Positions 24,102 to 33,089 of a stretch of 37,202 nt of DNA are shown here, piece by piece. The position numbers were made by a program, and so were the translations under genes. The notes under the pieces are model-generated. The model searched no databases, was not told the origin of the DNA, and saw only the letters and a list, made by a program, of their open reading frames with translations. The stretch's first letter is position 1, and each line of letters opens with the position of its first letter. Source of the stretch: an uncultured Saprospiraceae bacterium (GTDB lineage Bacteria > Bacteroidota > Bacteroidia > Chitinophagales > Saprospiraceae); assembly GCA_937921595.1 (NCBI GenBank), contig CAKZTD010000017.1:1-37202 (forward strand), given 5' to 3'.

Positions 24102-24947
24102 ATGTTAAACAATCTTTTAAGAACCTTTGCTATTTTACTTTTTATTCCAATGTTAGGATTTGCTTCTAACAATCCTGTATCTCCTGAAGTCATCACCATC
24201 ACCGCAAACAGCACTGGAGAAATTGTTGAAGTTGTAGCAAAAACAGTCTGGAACTCAGGAAGTCTGAATTCGCATTATTTAGATTTTGCTCATACTCAGA
24301 AAAATTTTGATAATATCGAATTAGAACCAGGTGTATACGAGTATAAAGTAATAACTAAAGAAAGAAATGATAAGAAAGGAAAAATGAATCTCGATATTAT
24401 TGCAAAGTTTCAAGGTTCTTCAAATTCTATTTTGCTAGATAGAAAAATTAACTCTACCTCAACCAAAAAAGGTAGTATCACTATTCTGGATTTTAAAAGT
24501 AAATCAGGTAGTGGTTCACTAGCTGGTTATGGAAAAATAAAAGTTCATGTTGGTAGAGCAGGTGCAAATACAAACCTAAATTACTCCGTACAATTGAGAC
24601 GAACAGGTAATCTACCGTGTAAGTCAGGTTCGATTGGAGCAAAAAGTGGAACAGTAGTCGGTAACACGCTTGGTAAATTAAAGTCTTCTAGCCCAGCTTG
24701 TAAAAACAGTGTAAAAGTAAAAGTTCAGAAAACTGGTGGAAGGGCAAAGACTACGATTTATGTTTATGCTTCTCCTACAAAAAATGGATCTGGTACTTTA
24801 AAGAAAACTTATGAGTTTCCAAATGGAAATTCTAAGAGTACAAAAACTTTAAATGTGAGTGGTGTGAATGGGAAATATATTCGAGTAGAATTAAAAAACC
24901 GTTCAGCAGCGAATACTTTTAAATACTCCGTGAAAATTACTCAATAA
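24102..24947 (+). CDS. Secreted Lys-rich beta-sandwich protein, paralog 2
   Basis: 281 residues, closely similar to paralog 1 along its whole length: the signal peptide (MLNNLLRTFAILLFIPMLGFAS), WNSGSLNSHYLDFAHTQKNF, KGKMNLDIIAKFQGSS, FKSKSGSGSLAGYGK, the two cysteines (173 and 200) and the closing RSAANTFKYSVKI strand. Differences gather in the region around residues 110-125 and near position 235-255. It has kept an intact frame while the fragment before it decayed, so the protein is probably under selection. It converges on the YdeI-family gene at a shared hairpin. Confidence 0.78.
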   Translation: MLNNLLRTFAILLFIPMLGFASNNPVSPEVITITANSTGEIVEVVAKTVWNSGSLNSHYLDFAHTQKNFDNIELEPGVYEYKVITKERNDKKGKMNLDIIAKFQGSSNSILLDRKINSTSTKKGSITILDFKSKSGSGSLAGYGKIKVHVGRAGANTNLNYSVQLRRTGNLPCKSGSIGAKSGTVVGNTLGKLKSSSPACKNSVKVKVQKTGGRAKTTIYVYASPTKNGSGTLKKTYEFPNGNSKSTKTLNVSGVNGKYIRVELKNRSAANTFKYSVKITQ

Positions 24948-25005
24948 GAAAAGTTCTAATCTCTAGTAAGCATTGGTTGTAAAACTAGAGGATGTGAGTT
25001 TGCTT

Positions 25006-25032
25006 TAGAGGAAGTCAATTTGGCTTCCTCTA
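25006..25032. terminator. Shared terminator of convergent genes
   Basis: TAGAGGAAGTCA (25006-25017) pairs with TGGCTTCCTCTA (25021-25032), one T.G, around a 3-base loop, followed on the plus strand by a T-rich stretch. The right arm includes the stop codon of the YdeI-family gene (25030-25032), so the two genes end back to back here. Confidence 0.75.
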
Positions 25033-25611
25033 TTTGTATTTTCTCAAAAGCGGAATCTTCAATTCTGCTTCACAAGATTCAACAAGTACTTTAAATCTTT
25101 TTTCTCTGGTTGCTTCCTGCTTGGCACTCATAACCCAATGGACACTATGTTTGGTATAACCTGGAGCTAGATTTTCAAAAAATGTCCATGCCTTTTCATT
25201 AGTCTTCATTCGATCTTCAAACTCCTTGCTCAATCTCATTTTCTCCTTTTGCTCATAGACAAATTGCTCTGAGTTTTTAGGGTCCATTTTTTTAAAAGCA
25301 GCTAGCCCCGCAGGATACATCAACTTTTCTTTTTTGAGAGTTTTTATTTTTTTTAAATTCACAGCACTCCAATGACTTTTCTCTTTTCTTGGTGTGAAAC
25401 GAATACAGTACCGCTCCTCATCAATCCTCCTTCGAACTCCATCGATCCATCCAAAACACAAAGCTTCATCAACTGATTCAGACCAATTGACACTAGGCTT
25501 TTTCGTTGCCTTTTTATAATAGCCTAAGAACATCTCTTTTTCCTTCAAATGATTTTCAATAAACCATTTTCTCAAATCTCCTTGTGTTTTAAAGTAAAGG
25601 GCATTTTTCAT
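25030..25611 (-). CDS. YdeI/OmpD-associated (OmdA) family protein
   Basis: 193 residues, cytoplasmic, no signal peptide. The family pattern is clear: LRKWFIENHLKEKEMFLGYYKKAT, in parts, then VNWSESVDEALCFGWIDGVRRRID (in parts: DEALCFGWIDG), RFTPRKEKSHWSAVN, and a helical C-terminal part (EKAWTFFENLAPGYTKHSVHWV in parts) with AKQEATREKRF. Members are common in Bacteroidota and linked in other bacteria to bacteriocin tolerance or outer-membrane stress, but the biochemical role is not settled. Length is normal for the family. Confidence 0.9.
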   Translation of the reverse strand: MKNALYFKTQGDLRKWFIENHLKEKEMFLGYYKKATKKPSVNWSESVDEALCFGWIDGVRRRIDEERYCIRFTPRKEKSHWSAVNLKKIKTLKKEKLMYPAGLAAFKKMDPKNSEQFVYEQKEKMRLSKEFEDRMKTNEKAWTFFENLAPGYTKHSVHWVMSAKQEATREKRFKVLVESCEAELKIPLLRKYK

Positions 25612-25710
25612 TGAAAGGATAATTAGTTGAAATTATTAAGTGTACTATACACTTCTCTGGTTAAGTAATTGATTATTCTAATGCTAGTTGTTTTATATAA
25701 TAGAAGGACC

Positions 25711-25754
25711 ATTCACTCATTCATAAATTCACTCATCCTCTCATTTCTAAAAGG
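25711..25754. repeat. Dispersed ATTCRCTC repeat element
   Basis: Two ATTCACTCAT units separated by TCATAAATT, then CCTCTCATTTCTAAAA. Flanks match the copy at 18784-18810. It lies just beyond the stop codon of the minus-strand barrel gene and may serve as its 3' end. Confidence 0.6.
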
Positions 25755-25758
25755 TAGA

Positions 25759-26925
25759 TTAAAATCCATAACCCATCATTACATAAAAGCTTGTGAAATT
25801 ATAAATTCTGGACTTAGGAGGAGCTCCTCTTCTTTGATATCCAAAAGTAATAAATACCTCATTGGTATCATTTATTTGCTGTTGAAAACCCATGGCAAGG
25901 TTAAACGCGATTCCAAAATTTTTTATTTCTTCAGATGCGTTTCTAGTTTGGTCGCCATTGCCACCAGTTGCAACAATTCGCTCTTCTATTTCTGCATTGT
26001 TTTTAATCAAAAAACTTGGAGAAAACCCCGCTTTAAAAAATGGACGATACTTAAGATTGGGGACTGTATATTGAATGTCAATAGGTAAGTTGATATCTAT
26101 TAAATCTAGGTCTACTTTAAATTCCCGATCAAAAGGAAGATTCAAACTAAAGATCGTTATGTAGCTACCTTTTATGGCTTGGATTCTTGCTCCAGTCTCT
26201 AACGAAAAATTAGTTTGCTTAATCGGAATACTTAAACCCAGCGCTCCAGTATAAGTCAATTCAAAGGTGTAATTTAAATTTCTATAAACACCTTCGACTG
26301 CAATACTGTTGACCTCTACACCAAAATTAAATGCTGGTTTGATCATAGCAACTCCAGCAGATCCATAAATTTTGAAATGAGGAATGTATAATTCTTTACA
26401 AGTGTTATGTGCTTTGACCGTACGTTTAAGCGAAGTTCGATTATACTCCGCTAGCTTAACCAATTTTTTAGTCTTTTTACATTGATCCCAATGCTTTCTT
26501 AATACTCTTTGGAAATTAGAACGGCCCTTTTCTTCTTTGGTTATCTCAACTAATTCTGCACCTTTTTTTATAAAAAATCGATTTTGAAATTTCTTATCTG
26601 TAATGAAATACAAGCGCAAATAACCGTCTTCAATCACCTCCATAAAAACGGGTGTTCCATCTTCTGGTAATTGCTCCCGCATATATAACTTGCCGTCAGG
26701 ATGTTTGTATTCTTTTACTCTCTCTGGCGTAAATGTTCGAACCTTATCCTTAATTCGAATTTTAAATTCATAAAAAGAATCATAAACATTTCGATCTTCT
26801 TTTAAAATAAGTTGAAACTTTGGATCAAGTGTTTTGACGTTATCTATAACATAATAAGATCGCTGAGAAAAGGCAATCATAGATACAAAACAGAGGAGTG
26901 TACTAAGGAGGAATTTCTTTTTCAC
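25759..26925 (-). CDS. Outer-membrane beta-barrel protein with N-terminal extension
   Basis: 388 residues beginning at GTG (complement 26923-26925), which fits the signal peptide MKKKFLLSTLLCFVSMIAFSQ. Residues about 22-185 are a soluble, Lys- and Glu-rich section (RSYYVIDNVKTLDPKF, DGYLRLYFITDKKFQNRFF, KHWDQCKKTKKLVKLAEYNR) with Cys pairs. Residues about 190-388 are amphipathic strands typical of the PorT-like barrel (IYGSAGVAMIKPAFNFGVEV, LETGARIQ, IAFNLAMGFQQQ, YVMMGYGF at the end). The family is not recognised more closely. It is followed by a copy of the dispersed repeat. Confidence 0.75.
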   Translation of the reverse strand: MKKKFLLSTLLCFVSMIAFSQRSYYVIDNVKTLDPKFQLILKEDRNVYDSFYEFKIRIKDKVRTFTPERVKEYKHPDGKLYMREQLPEDGTPVFMEVIEDGYLRLYFITDKKFQNRFFIKKGAELVEITKEEKGRSNFQRVLRKHWDQCKKTKKLVKLAEYNRTSLKRTVKAHNTCKELYIPHFKIYGSAGVAMIKPAFNFGVEVNSIAVEGVYRNLNYTFELTYTGALGLSIPIKQTNFSLETGARIQAIKGSYITIFSLNLPFDREFKVDLDLIDINLPIDIQYTVPNLKYRPFFKAGFSPSFLIKNNAEIEERIVATGGNGDQTRNASEEIKNFGIAFNLAMGFQQQINDTNEVFITFGYQRRGAPPKSRIYNFTSFYVMMGYGF

Positions 26926-27242
26926 TGTTAAGGGTTTTCTTACTTTTAAAACGGTTAAGATACTAAATTGCTGCTTTTTATTTCTTGTAATTCATTTCAT
27001 TTAAATTTGTTAAGATGCTAAATGTCGTAGCTGATATTGAGAATATGTTCTAGAAAAACTCTTGAAAACTGTCTGTGCTTTATTCTGGGTTTGGTTTTCA
27101 ATTCAACATATAATAGAGTCTATTGAATGAAATATAAAACATGGCAAAAGTAAAAGAAAAAAGGTCGATGTATATAATTAATTGATAATTATTGATATAT
27201 TTAATTGTTTACAAGAACACTCACTAAAAAACCAACACTGCC
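26926..27242. other. Divergent intergenic region, no gene seen
   Basis: 317 bases between the minus-strand barrel and the plus-strand M36 protease. Very AT-rich near 27170-27205 with repeated ATTGATA words. The words CAAGAACAC just before the protease start also occur before paralog 2 (24053). No convincing promoter or hairpin was found. Confidence 0.5.
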
Positions 27243-29744
27243 ATGTATCTAAAAGTTACCCTTTTTGTGCTCACCTTATTTTTTTCAAATTACACTTTTG
27301 GTCAAAATGCATTTGAAATTGCCAGCGACCATTTGTCAAAATTAGAACATTACGAAGCTTCCGATTTAGAGGATATTTTTATTAGTAGCGAGTATAAAAC
27401 TCAACATAATGGAATTACTCATTTATACTTGAAACAAAGATATCAAGGAATTGAAATTGAGGATGCTATTAATAATTACAATATCAAGAATGGTCAAGTA
27501 TTAAGTTTTGGAGAACGGTTTTCTACCAATATTTCCGAAAAAGTAAATACTCAAAAAGCACAACTTACAGCTGCACAGGCGTTACAAAAGGTTATGATGG
27601 TTCATGATATAACCGGAAGTATCCCTTCTATTCTTGAAATCTCAGAAGAGCTCAATAACGCTACAATTTTTGATAAAGGAGACATAGCATTTGAAAATAT
27701 CAAGGCTGAATTGGTCTATGTTAAATTCCAAGATGAACTGAGGTTATGTTGGGAAATTAATATCTATGAAAAATCTTGTCAAAACAGTTGGGAAACTCAG
27801 GTTGATGCAATTACCGGAATGATACTAAAAGATTATGATCATGTTATAAAATGTCAATTTGAAAATGATAAAAAGCATAATCATGACAATTGTATTAGTC
27901 AGGAAAAAATAAAAAAACAAGCGAAAATTACACTTAAGAAAAATGCGATGGTCGTTGCCAACTCTTATAATGTTTTTGCTAATCCAGTAGAAAGTCCAAT
28001 ACATGGAGATCGCACTTTAGAAATAAGTCCTTGGCTTGCTGGGGGGGCTGCTAGTACGCTTGGTTGGCATGATGATAATACGACGGAATACACTACGAGT
28101 AAAGGAAACAATGTTGATGCTTATAATGATCAAGATTTTAACAATACACCGACAGGTGGAGATTTGGCAAGAGTAGAAGGAGGCGATGATCTTGAATTTG
28201 ATTTTCCTTTAGATTTAACAATGAATCCACTACTTGATCCTGACCCATATATTACTAATTTGTTTTATTGGAATAATTTGATGCATGATGTTTGGTATCA
28301 GTATGGATTCGATGAAGCATCAGGAAACTTTCAGGAATATAATTTTGAAAATGGAGGTGATGGTGGCGATTATGTCAATGCTGAAGGACAAGATGGTCCT
28401 GCGTTTAATAATGCAAATTTCTTTACTCCTGTTGACGGTGAAAACCCGAGAATGCAAATGTATCTTTGGATACCAAATAGTCAATCTGATCCAAATATCG
28501 ATAGTGATTTAGACAATGGAATCATTGCGCATGAATATGGACATGGGATTTCGATTCGATTAACTGGAGGACCAGATGAAGTAGGTTGTGTCAATAATGG
28601 GGAACATATGGGAGAAGGATGGAGTGATTTTTTAGGAATTTGGATGACAATTGAAGATAATGATAATCATGGTGATTCTAGAGGCGTTGGGAATTATGCA
28701 GATGATCAAGAAGCCGATGGCGATGGCATCCGACCGGCACCCTATACTACAGATATGGCGGTCAATGATTATACCTATGAGGATGTTGGGTCGGTATCAG
28801 CTCCTCACGGTGTTGGCTTTGTTTGGTGTACAATGATCTGGGAGTTAAATTGGGCATTAATTAATGCCATTGGTTATGACTCAAATATTTATAATGGAAT
28901 GGGTGGGAATAATTATGCAGCCCAATTGGTTATTGATGGGATGAAACTTCAGACTTGTGATCCTGGATTTGTCGATGCAAGAAATGCGATCTTAACTGCT
29001 AATTCAAATAGTCCAGGTGGTATCGCTTTTAGTGGAATTATTTGGAACGTATTTGCTCGGAGAGGTCTTGGGTTTTCTGCAAATCAAGGATCGAATACAG
29101 TTACAGGTGATGAAGTAGAGGCTTATGATTTACCTCCTGGTGTTGCTTTGATGACAGACGATGAGTTATTTGGAGCATTGCCTTTGCCTATCGATTTGGT
29201 GAATTTGAGAGCTTTACCTATGGAAAAAGATCATGCTATTAATTTGTTTTGGTCAACAAGTTCAGAAACAGAAAATAAAGGATTTGATATTCAAAGACGT
29301 ACTGAAAATGATTCCGAATTTGAGTCTATTTCATGGCTTGATGGCAAGGGGGAAAGTGAAACTCTTTCTGCTTATAACTTTATTGATAATAATGTAATTT
29401 CTGGAAAAGATTATTTCTATAGATTACGTCAAGTTGATTTAAATGGATCAGAAACCTATTCAGATATTGTACAAGCTCGGTTGAGAGAAAATGGTTTATC
29501 GATAGAGGTATTTCCTAATCCAAGTGAAGGGGTAAGTACAGTTCAGTTTTCTGATGACTTCAACGGACAGGTGGCTATGGAAGTTCTAAATGCCCAGGGG
29601 CAAGTGATCGCAGTAAAGTTATTTGAAACAGATGGGGGAGCGGAGTTAGATGTTGATATTAGTCAACAACCAGAGGGAGTATATTTTTTAAAATTTGATA
29701 TTAATGGAGAATTAATAGTGAAGCAGATTGTCTTAAAAAAATAA
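27243..29744 (+). CDS. M36 (fungalysin) family metalloprotease with T9SS sorting domain
   Basis: 833 residues with signal peptide MYLKVTLFVLTLFFSNYTFGQ. Residues about 25-200 are the FTP/PepSY-like propeptide (ISSEYKTQHNGITHLYLKQ and YEKSCQNSWETQVDAITGMIL, given in part) expected to inhibit and help fold the enzyme. The catalytic domain has HEYGH with zinc ligands His430 and His434 and catalytic Glu431, and the third ligand Glu458 in GEGWSDFLG. After a domain that looks fibronectin-like (ALPMEKDHAINLFWSTSSE in part), the last 75 residues are a type A T9SS signal (VFPNPSEGVSTVQF, GVYFLKFDINGE, VKQIVLKK). It should be a secreted zinc endopeptidase. A hairpin follows the stop codon. Confidence 0.95.
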   Translation: MYLKVTLFVLTLFFSNYTFGQNAFEIASDHLSKLEHYEASDLEDIFISSEYKTQHNGITHLYLKQRYQGIEIEDAINNYNIKNGQVLSFGERFSTNISEKVNTQKAQLTAAQALQKVMMVHDITGSIPSILEISEELNNATIFDKGDIAFENIKAELVYVKFQDELRLCWEINIYEKSCQNSWETQVDAITGMILKDYDHVIKCQFENDKKHNHDNCISQEKIKKQAKITLKKNAMVVANSYNVFANPVESPIHGDRTLEISPWLAGGAASTLGWHDDNTTEYTTSKGNNVDAYNDQDFNNTPTGGDLARVEGGDDLEFDFPLDLTMNPLLDPDPYITNLFYWNNLMHDVWYQYGFDEASGNFQEYNFENGGDGGDYVNAEGQDGPAFNNANFFTPVDGENPRMQMYLWIPNSQSDPNIDSDLDNGIIAHEYGHGISIRLTGGPDEVGCVNNGEHMGEGWSDFLGIWMTIEDNDNHGDSRGVGNYADDQEADGDGIRPAPYTTDMAVNDYTYEDVGSVSAPHGVGFVWCTMIWELNWALINAIGYDSNIYNGMGGNNYAAQLVIDGMKLQTCDPGFVDARNAILTANSNSPGGIAFSGIIWNVFARRGLGFSANQGSNTVTGDEVEAYDLPPGVALMTDDELFGALPLPIDLVNLRALPMEKDHAINLFWSTSSETENKGFDIQRRTENDSEFESISWLDGKGESETLSAYNFIDNNVISGKDYFYRLRQVDLNGSETYSDIVQARLRENGLSIEVFPNPSEGVSTVQFSDDFNGQVAMEVLNAQGQVIAVKLFETDGGAELDVDISQQPEGVYFLKFDINGELIVKQIVLKK

Positions 29745-29777
29745 TAAGACATAAAGTCTCATATAGTCAATCATTAA

Positions 29778-29821
29778 AAAAAGTTATGTGGTTATAGTAA
29801 AACATAACCACATAACTTTTT
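29778..29821. terminator. Bidirectional terminator between the M36 protease and VPS10-like genes
   Basis: An 18-base arm (29778-29795, AAAAAGTTATGTGGTTAT) is the exact reverse complement of 29804-29821, with an 8-base loop. The A tract on the left and T tract on the right make it suitable for both strands, and both flanking genes end here. Confidence 0.88.
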
Positions 29822-29842
29822 ACTTTTTATCGATGTTGATAT

Positions 29843-32800
29843 TTAGTTTTTCTCTTCTTTCAAAATAATCGCATCAATCGACTTCGCTCGAACTAATGCA
29901 TTAAACGCTGGCAAATCCTTTTTCAAAACATCATTATAAACTTTAAGTTGAACATCTATATCTCGGATCAATTCATCCTTTACACCGACCGCTTGATCAG
30001 TAGGAGGGTAGTCTCCATTTCTAGTCATTGAATTTAGGGAAGCCAATTTGTTTGTCAATCGGATTGGGAAATTCAATGGATCCTGACCGCTACGATTTTG
30101 TGTTTGATACAAAGCTTTTTCTACGATCGTCAAAGTTGAATCAATAGCCGAGGCAGCATCTCTAAGTTCTTTCATCTCATCTTCTTCAGGAAGTCGATCG
30201 GTGTAATTGTCCATTTGTTTTCTAATGTCTCGAATGTTGATGATTACCTCATGAGACTCCGTTAATTTATCTCCAATCTCTTTGATGAAATCAAACTGTG
30301 CTTGAAGATCTTTATCCGAAACTTTAGCTCGTGGATCTTTTAAAATATTGAAAGTCTTTTCTAGGTCTTTGTCACCAACACTTAGTCTAACATTATAAGA
30401 GCCGGGAACAGCTTGAGGCCCAGAAAGGGAAGCCCACCAAAGGATCATTCCTTCAAACCTTTTCGCATCAGGATACGACATATTCCAAGTAAATGAATTT
30501 GCTCCTTCTTCAACTTCTAGCTTTTCATTTTTCTTTTTGGCTTTCGTTGAAAATTCCTTAATGACTGTTCCGTTAGGTTCCATAAAAGCTAACTTAACTT
30601 CTGCAGTATCAGGATCATTTTTTAAATAATAATGAACCGTCACACCACCCGAATGATTCTTTCCTGCATTCCTCGGATTTTTTGATTGAAAGCCAGGGAT
30701 TCTAAAAGAGGCTGGTGGATTGTATAAAAACATTTCAGAATTAGCGACTCGTTCTACTTGATGTACAACAGATAAATCATCAATCATCCAAATAGATCTT
30801 CCTTGAGTTGCAGCAATTAATGTATTGTTTTTTACGGTCAAATCCGTAATAGGAACAATCGGTAAGTTGATTTGAAATGGCTGCCAGTTTGCACCATCAT
30901 TAAAAGAAATGTACATGCCAGTTTCTGTTCCAGCATAAAGCAAACCTTCCTTATTTGGATCAGCTCTTATAACTCTCGTAAAATGTTCTTTATCAATTCC
31001 ATTGGTGATCTTTGCCCAGGTCTTTCCATAATCTTTAGTTTTATAAAGGTATGGTTGGAAATTTCCAGATTTGTACATCGTGCAAGCAAGGTAAGCTCCA
31101 CCATCATGATGAGGATCCGCTTCAATGCTATTTATCATGATCCATTCTGGCATGTTTGGTGGTGTAACATTGTCCCAGTTTTTGCCACCATCTCTTGTTA
31201 CATGAACCAAACCATCATCAGATCCAACCCACAATAAATCTTTAACTCTCGGAGATTCTACCGCTGCGAAAATGGTACAATAATATTCTACAGAAGTATT
31301 GTCTTTTGTAATCGGTCCTCCTGATGAAACTAGTTTTGAGGAATCGTTTCTAGTTAGGTCAGGACTGATAATTTCCCAAGATTGTCCTTCGTTGGTAGAG
31401 ACATGTAGATGGTTGCTGGCCGTGTAAAGTTTCTTTGGATTATGAGGAGAAAAGAAAATAGGGAAGTTCCATTGAAAGCGGTAACGCATGCCTTCAGCAC
31501 CATGGCCCATAGGATTGTCTGGCCATACACTGATCACTCTTCTCAATCCAGTTTTATGATCCAATCGTTCTAATAAACCATCGTAGCAACCGCCATAAAC
31601 GATGTCATTATCTAATGGATCAATAGCGATATGTCCGCATTCGCAACCTGCTGTAGATTCCCAATCATCTTCACCAATTGACCCGCCATTGCTTCTGTTA
31701 TTAATTCTTACCGTACTATTATCTTGTTGAGCAGCGTAGATTCTAAAAGGAAAATGATTATCCGTTGTCACTCGATAAAATTGAGCGGTTGCTTGATTGT
31801 GATAAGTTGACCAAGTGGCTCCATTGTCATAAGTAACCTGAGCACCACCATCATCAGCGACAATGATTCGATCAGGATTTTCCGGAGCAATCCAAAGATC
31901 GTGATGATCGCCATGTGGTGTTCTTAATGATTTAAACGTTTTTCCACCATCGACAGATTTATGATATTGAACATTCATCACATAGACTGCATCTACGTCT
32001 TGAGGATCCGCATAAATACGCGTATAGTACCAAGCTCTTTGTCGAAGTTTTCTTTCATCATTTACTTTCTTCCAGGTCATACCTGCATCATCGGAGCGAA
32101 AGACGCCACCTTCGGCAGATTCTATAATGGCCCATACCCGATCTGAATTTACAGGAGAAACCGTAATTCCAGAAATGCCACGAGTACCTTCTGGAAGACC
32201 TTCATTATAAGTAATGTCTTCCCAGGTTTCACCGCTGTCCGTACTTTTGAAAATTTTAGAATCATCACCACCACTCGATAAATCATATGGTGTTCTTTTA
32301 AATCTCCAAGATGCGCAATACATAACCCGAGTATTATTTGGGTCCATGACTAAGTCTACAAAACCAACTTCTTGATTGATAAATAAAGTTTTTTTCCAAG
32401 TTTTTCCACCATCAATACTTTTATAAATACCACGTTCTTCATTGGCTTTATAAAGGTTTCCCATGCTTGACGCAAAAACGATATTGTGATCTTTTGGATG
32501 GATTCTGATTCTGGAAATATGTCTTGAATCGGTAAGTCCCATGGAGGTCCAGGTTTTACCAGCATCTTCAGTTTTCCAAATTCCGTAACCTGAAGAAACG
32601 TTTCCTCTGACTGTAACTTCTCCACCACCGACATAGATGACATTCGGATCGGATTCGCTTACGGCAATTGATCCGACCGATCCACCAAAGAAACCATCAG
32701 AAATATTTTCCCAGTTTCTTCCGCCGTCCGTCGTTTTCCAGACTCCTCCTCCAGTACTTCCGAAATAATATAAATTAGGTTTTCCAGGTACTCCTGTTAC

Positions 32801-33019
32801 AGCGCAGGAACGACCTCCTCTGAAAGGACCGACGTTTCTCCATTCTAGAGAATTAAATAATTTTTCATCGACTTTCTGTGAATTGGAAAGGGGAGTGGTG
32901 CCACTATTTTTATTCTTTTTCTTCTTCCGTTGAGCTTCCGCATTTGGAATCAATAATATACTCATTAAAAAGAGAAAGCTTATTTTTAAAAATAGCCTCT
33001 TAAAAGATAGGTTTGTCAT
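29843..33019 (-). CDS. Exported VPS10/BNR-repeat beta-propeller protein
   Basis: 1058 residues with a signal peptide (MTNLSFKRLFLKISFLFLM to AEAQ) followed by a basic KKKKNKN stretch. Residues about 50-780 carry many Asp-box motifs of the BNR/sortilin (VPS10) type: VWKTTDGGRNWENI, IWKTEDAGKTWTSM, IYKSIDGGKTWKKT, IFKSTDSGETWEDI, VFRSDDAGMTWKKV and VHVTRDGGKNWDNV, plus the conserved opening WRNVGPFRGGRS. The C-terminal 250 residues are a beta domain and then a helical part (KDPRAKVSDKDLQAQFDFIKE in part). Such proteins are very common in Bacteroidota and often labelled glycosyl hydrolase, but no catalytic activity has been shown by the sequence. No T9SS domain is seen, so it probably stays in the periplasm or outer membrane. 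Confidence 0.9.
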   Translation of the reverse strand: MTNLSFKRLFLKISFLFLMSILLIPNAEAQRKKKKNKNSGTTPLSNSQKVDEKLFNSLEWRNVGPFRGGRSCAVTGVPGKPNLYYFGSTGGGVWKTTDGGRNWENISDGFFGGSVGSIAVSESDPNVIYVGGGEVTVRGNVSSGYGIWKTEDAGKTWTSMGLTDSRHISRIRIHPKDHNIVFASSMGNLYKANEERGIYKSIDGGKTWKKTLFINQEVGFVDLVMDPNNTRVMYCASWRFKRTPYDLSSGGDDSKIFKSTDSGETWEDITYNEGLPEGTRGISGITVSPVNSDRVWAIIESAEGGVFRSDDAGMTWKKVNDERKLRQRAWYYTRIYADPQDVDAVYVMNVQYHKSVDGGKTFKSLRTPHGDHHDLWIAPENPDRIIVADDGGAQVTYDNGATWSTYHNQATAQFYRVTTDNHFPFRIYAAQQDNSTVRINNRSNGGSIGEDDWESTAGCECGHIAIDPLDNDIVYGGCYDGLLERLDHKTGLRRVISVWPDNPMGHGAEGMRYRFQWNFPIFFSPHNPKKLYTASNHLHVSTNEGQSWEIISPDLTRNDSSKLVSSGGPITKDNTSVEYYCTIFAAVESPRVKDLLWVGSDDGLVHVTRDGGKNWDNVTPPNMPEWIMINSIEADPHHDGGAYLACTMYKSGNFQPYLYKTKDYGKTWAKITNGIDKEHFTRVIRADPNKEGLLYAGTETGMYISFNDGANWQPFQINLPIVPITDLTVKNNTLIAATQGRSIWMIDDLSVVHQVERVANSEMFLYNPPASFRIPGFQSKNPRNAGKNHSGGVTVHYYLKNDPDTAEVKLAFMEPNGTVIKEFSTKAKKKNEKLEVEEGANSFTWNMSYPDAKRFEGMILWWASLSGPQAVPGSYNVRLSVGDKDLEKTFNILKDPRAKVSDKDLQAQFDFIKEIGDKLTESHEVIINIRDIRKQMDNYTDRLPEEDEMKELRDAASAIDSTLTIVEKALYQTQNRSGQDPLNFPIRLTNKLASLNSMTRNGDYPPTDQAVGVKDELIRDIDVQLKVYNDVLKKDLPAFNALVRAKSIDAIILKEEKN

Positions 33020-33044
33020 TATTTCTCATGTTTTGTTATAAACA

Positions 33045-33074
33045 CAAGATAGAGAAACTCTAAATACTTACAAA
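33045..33074 (-). promoter_or_regulatory. Probable promoter of the VPS10/BNR gene
   Basis: On the minus strand, TTTG (complement 33071-33074) is followed after 19 bases by TATCTTG (complement 33045-33051), which differs from TAnnTTTG in one position. The spacing is close to that of the glutamine synthetase promoter and the site lies 26 bases before the start codon. Confidence 0.4.
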
Positions 33075-33089
33075 GGGAATTTGTTACTG

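Noticed and set aside
25669-26088. 139-residue plus-strand frame
   Set aside because: Mostly antisense to the barrel gene at 25759-26925, which has a signal peptide and strand pattern; it also runs through the dispersed repeat.
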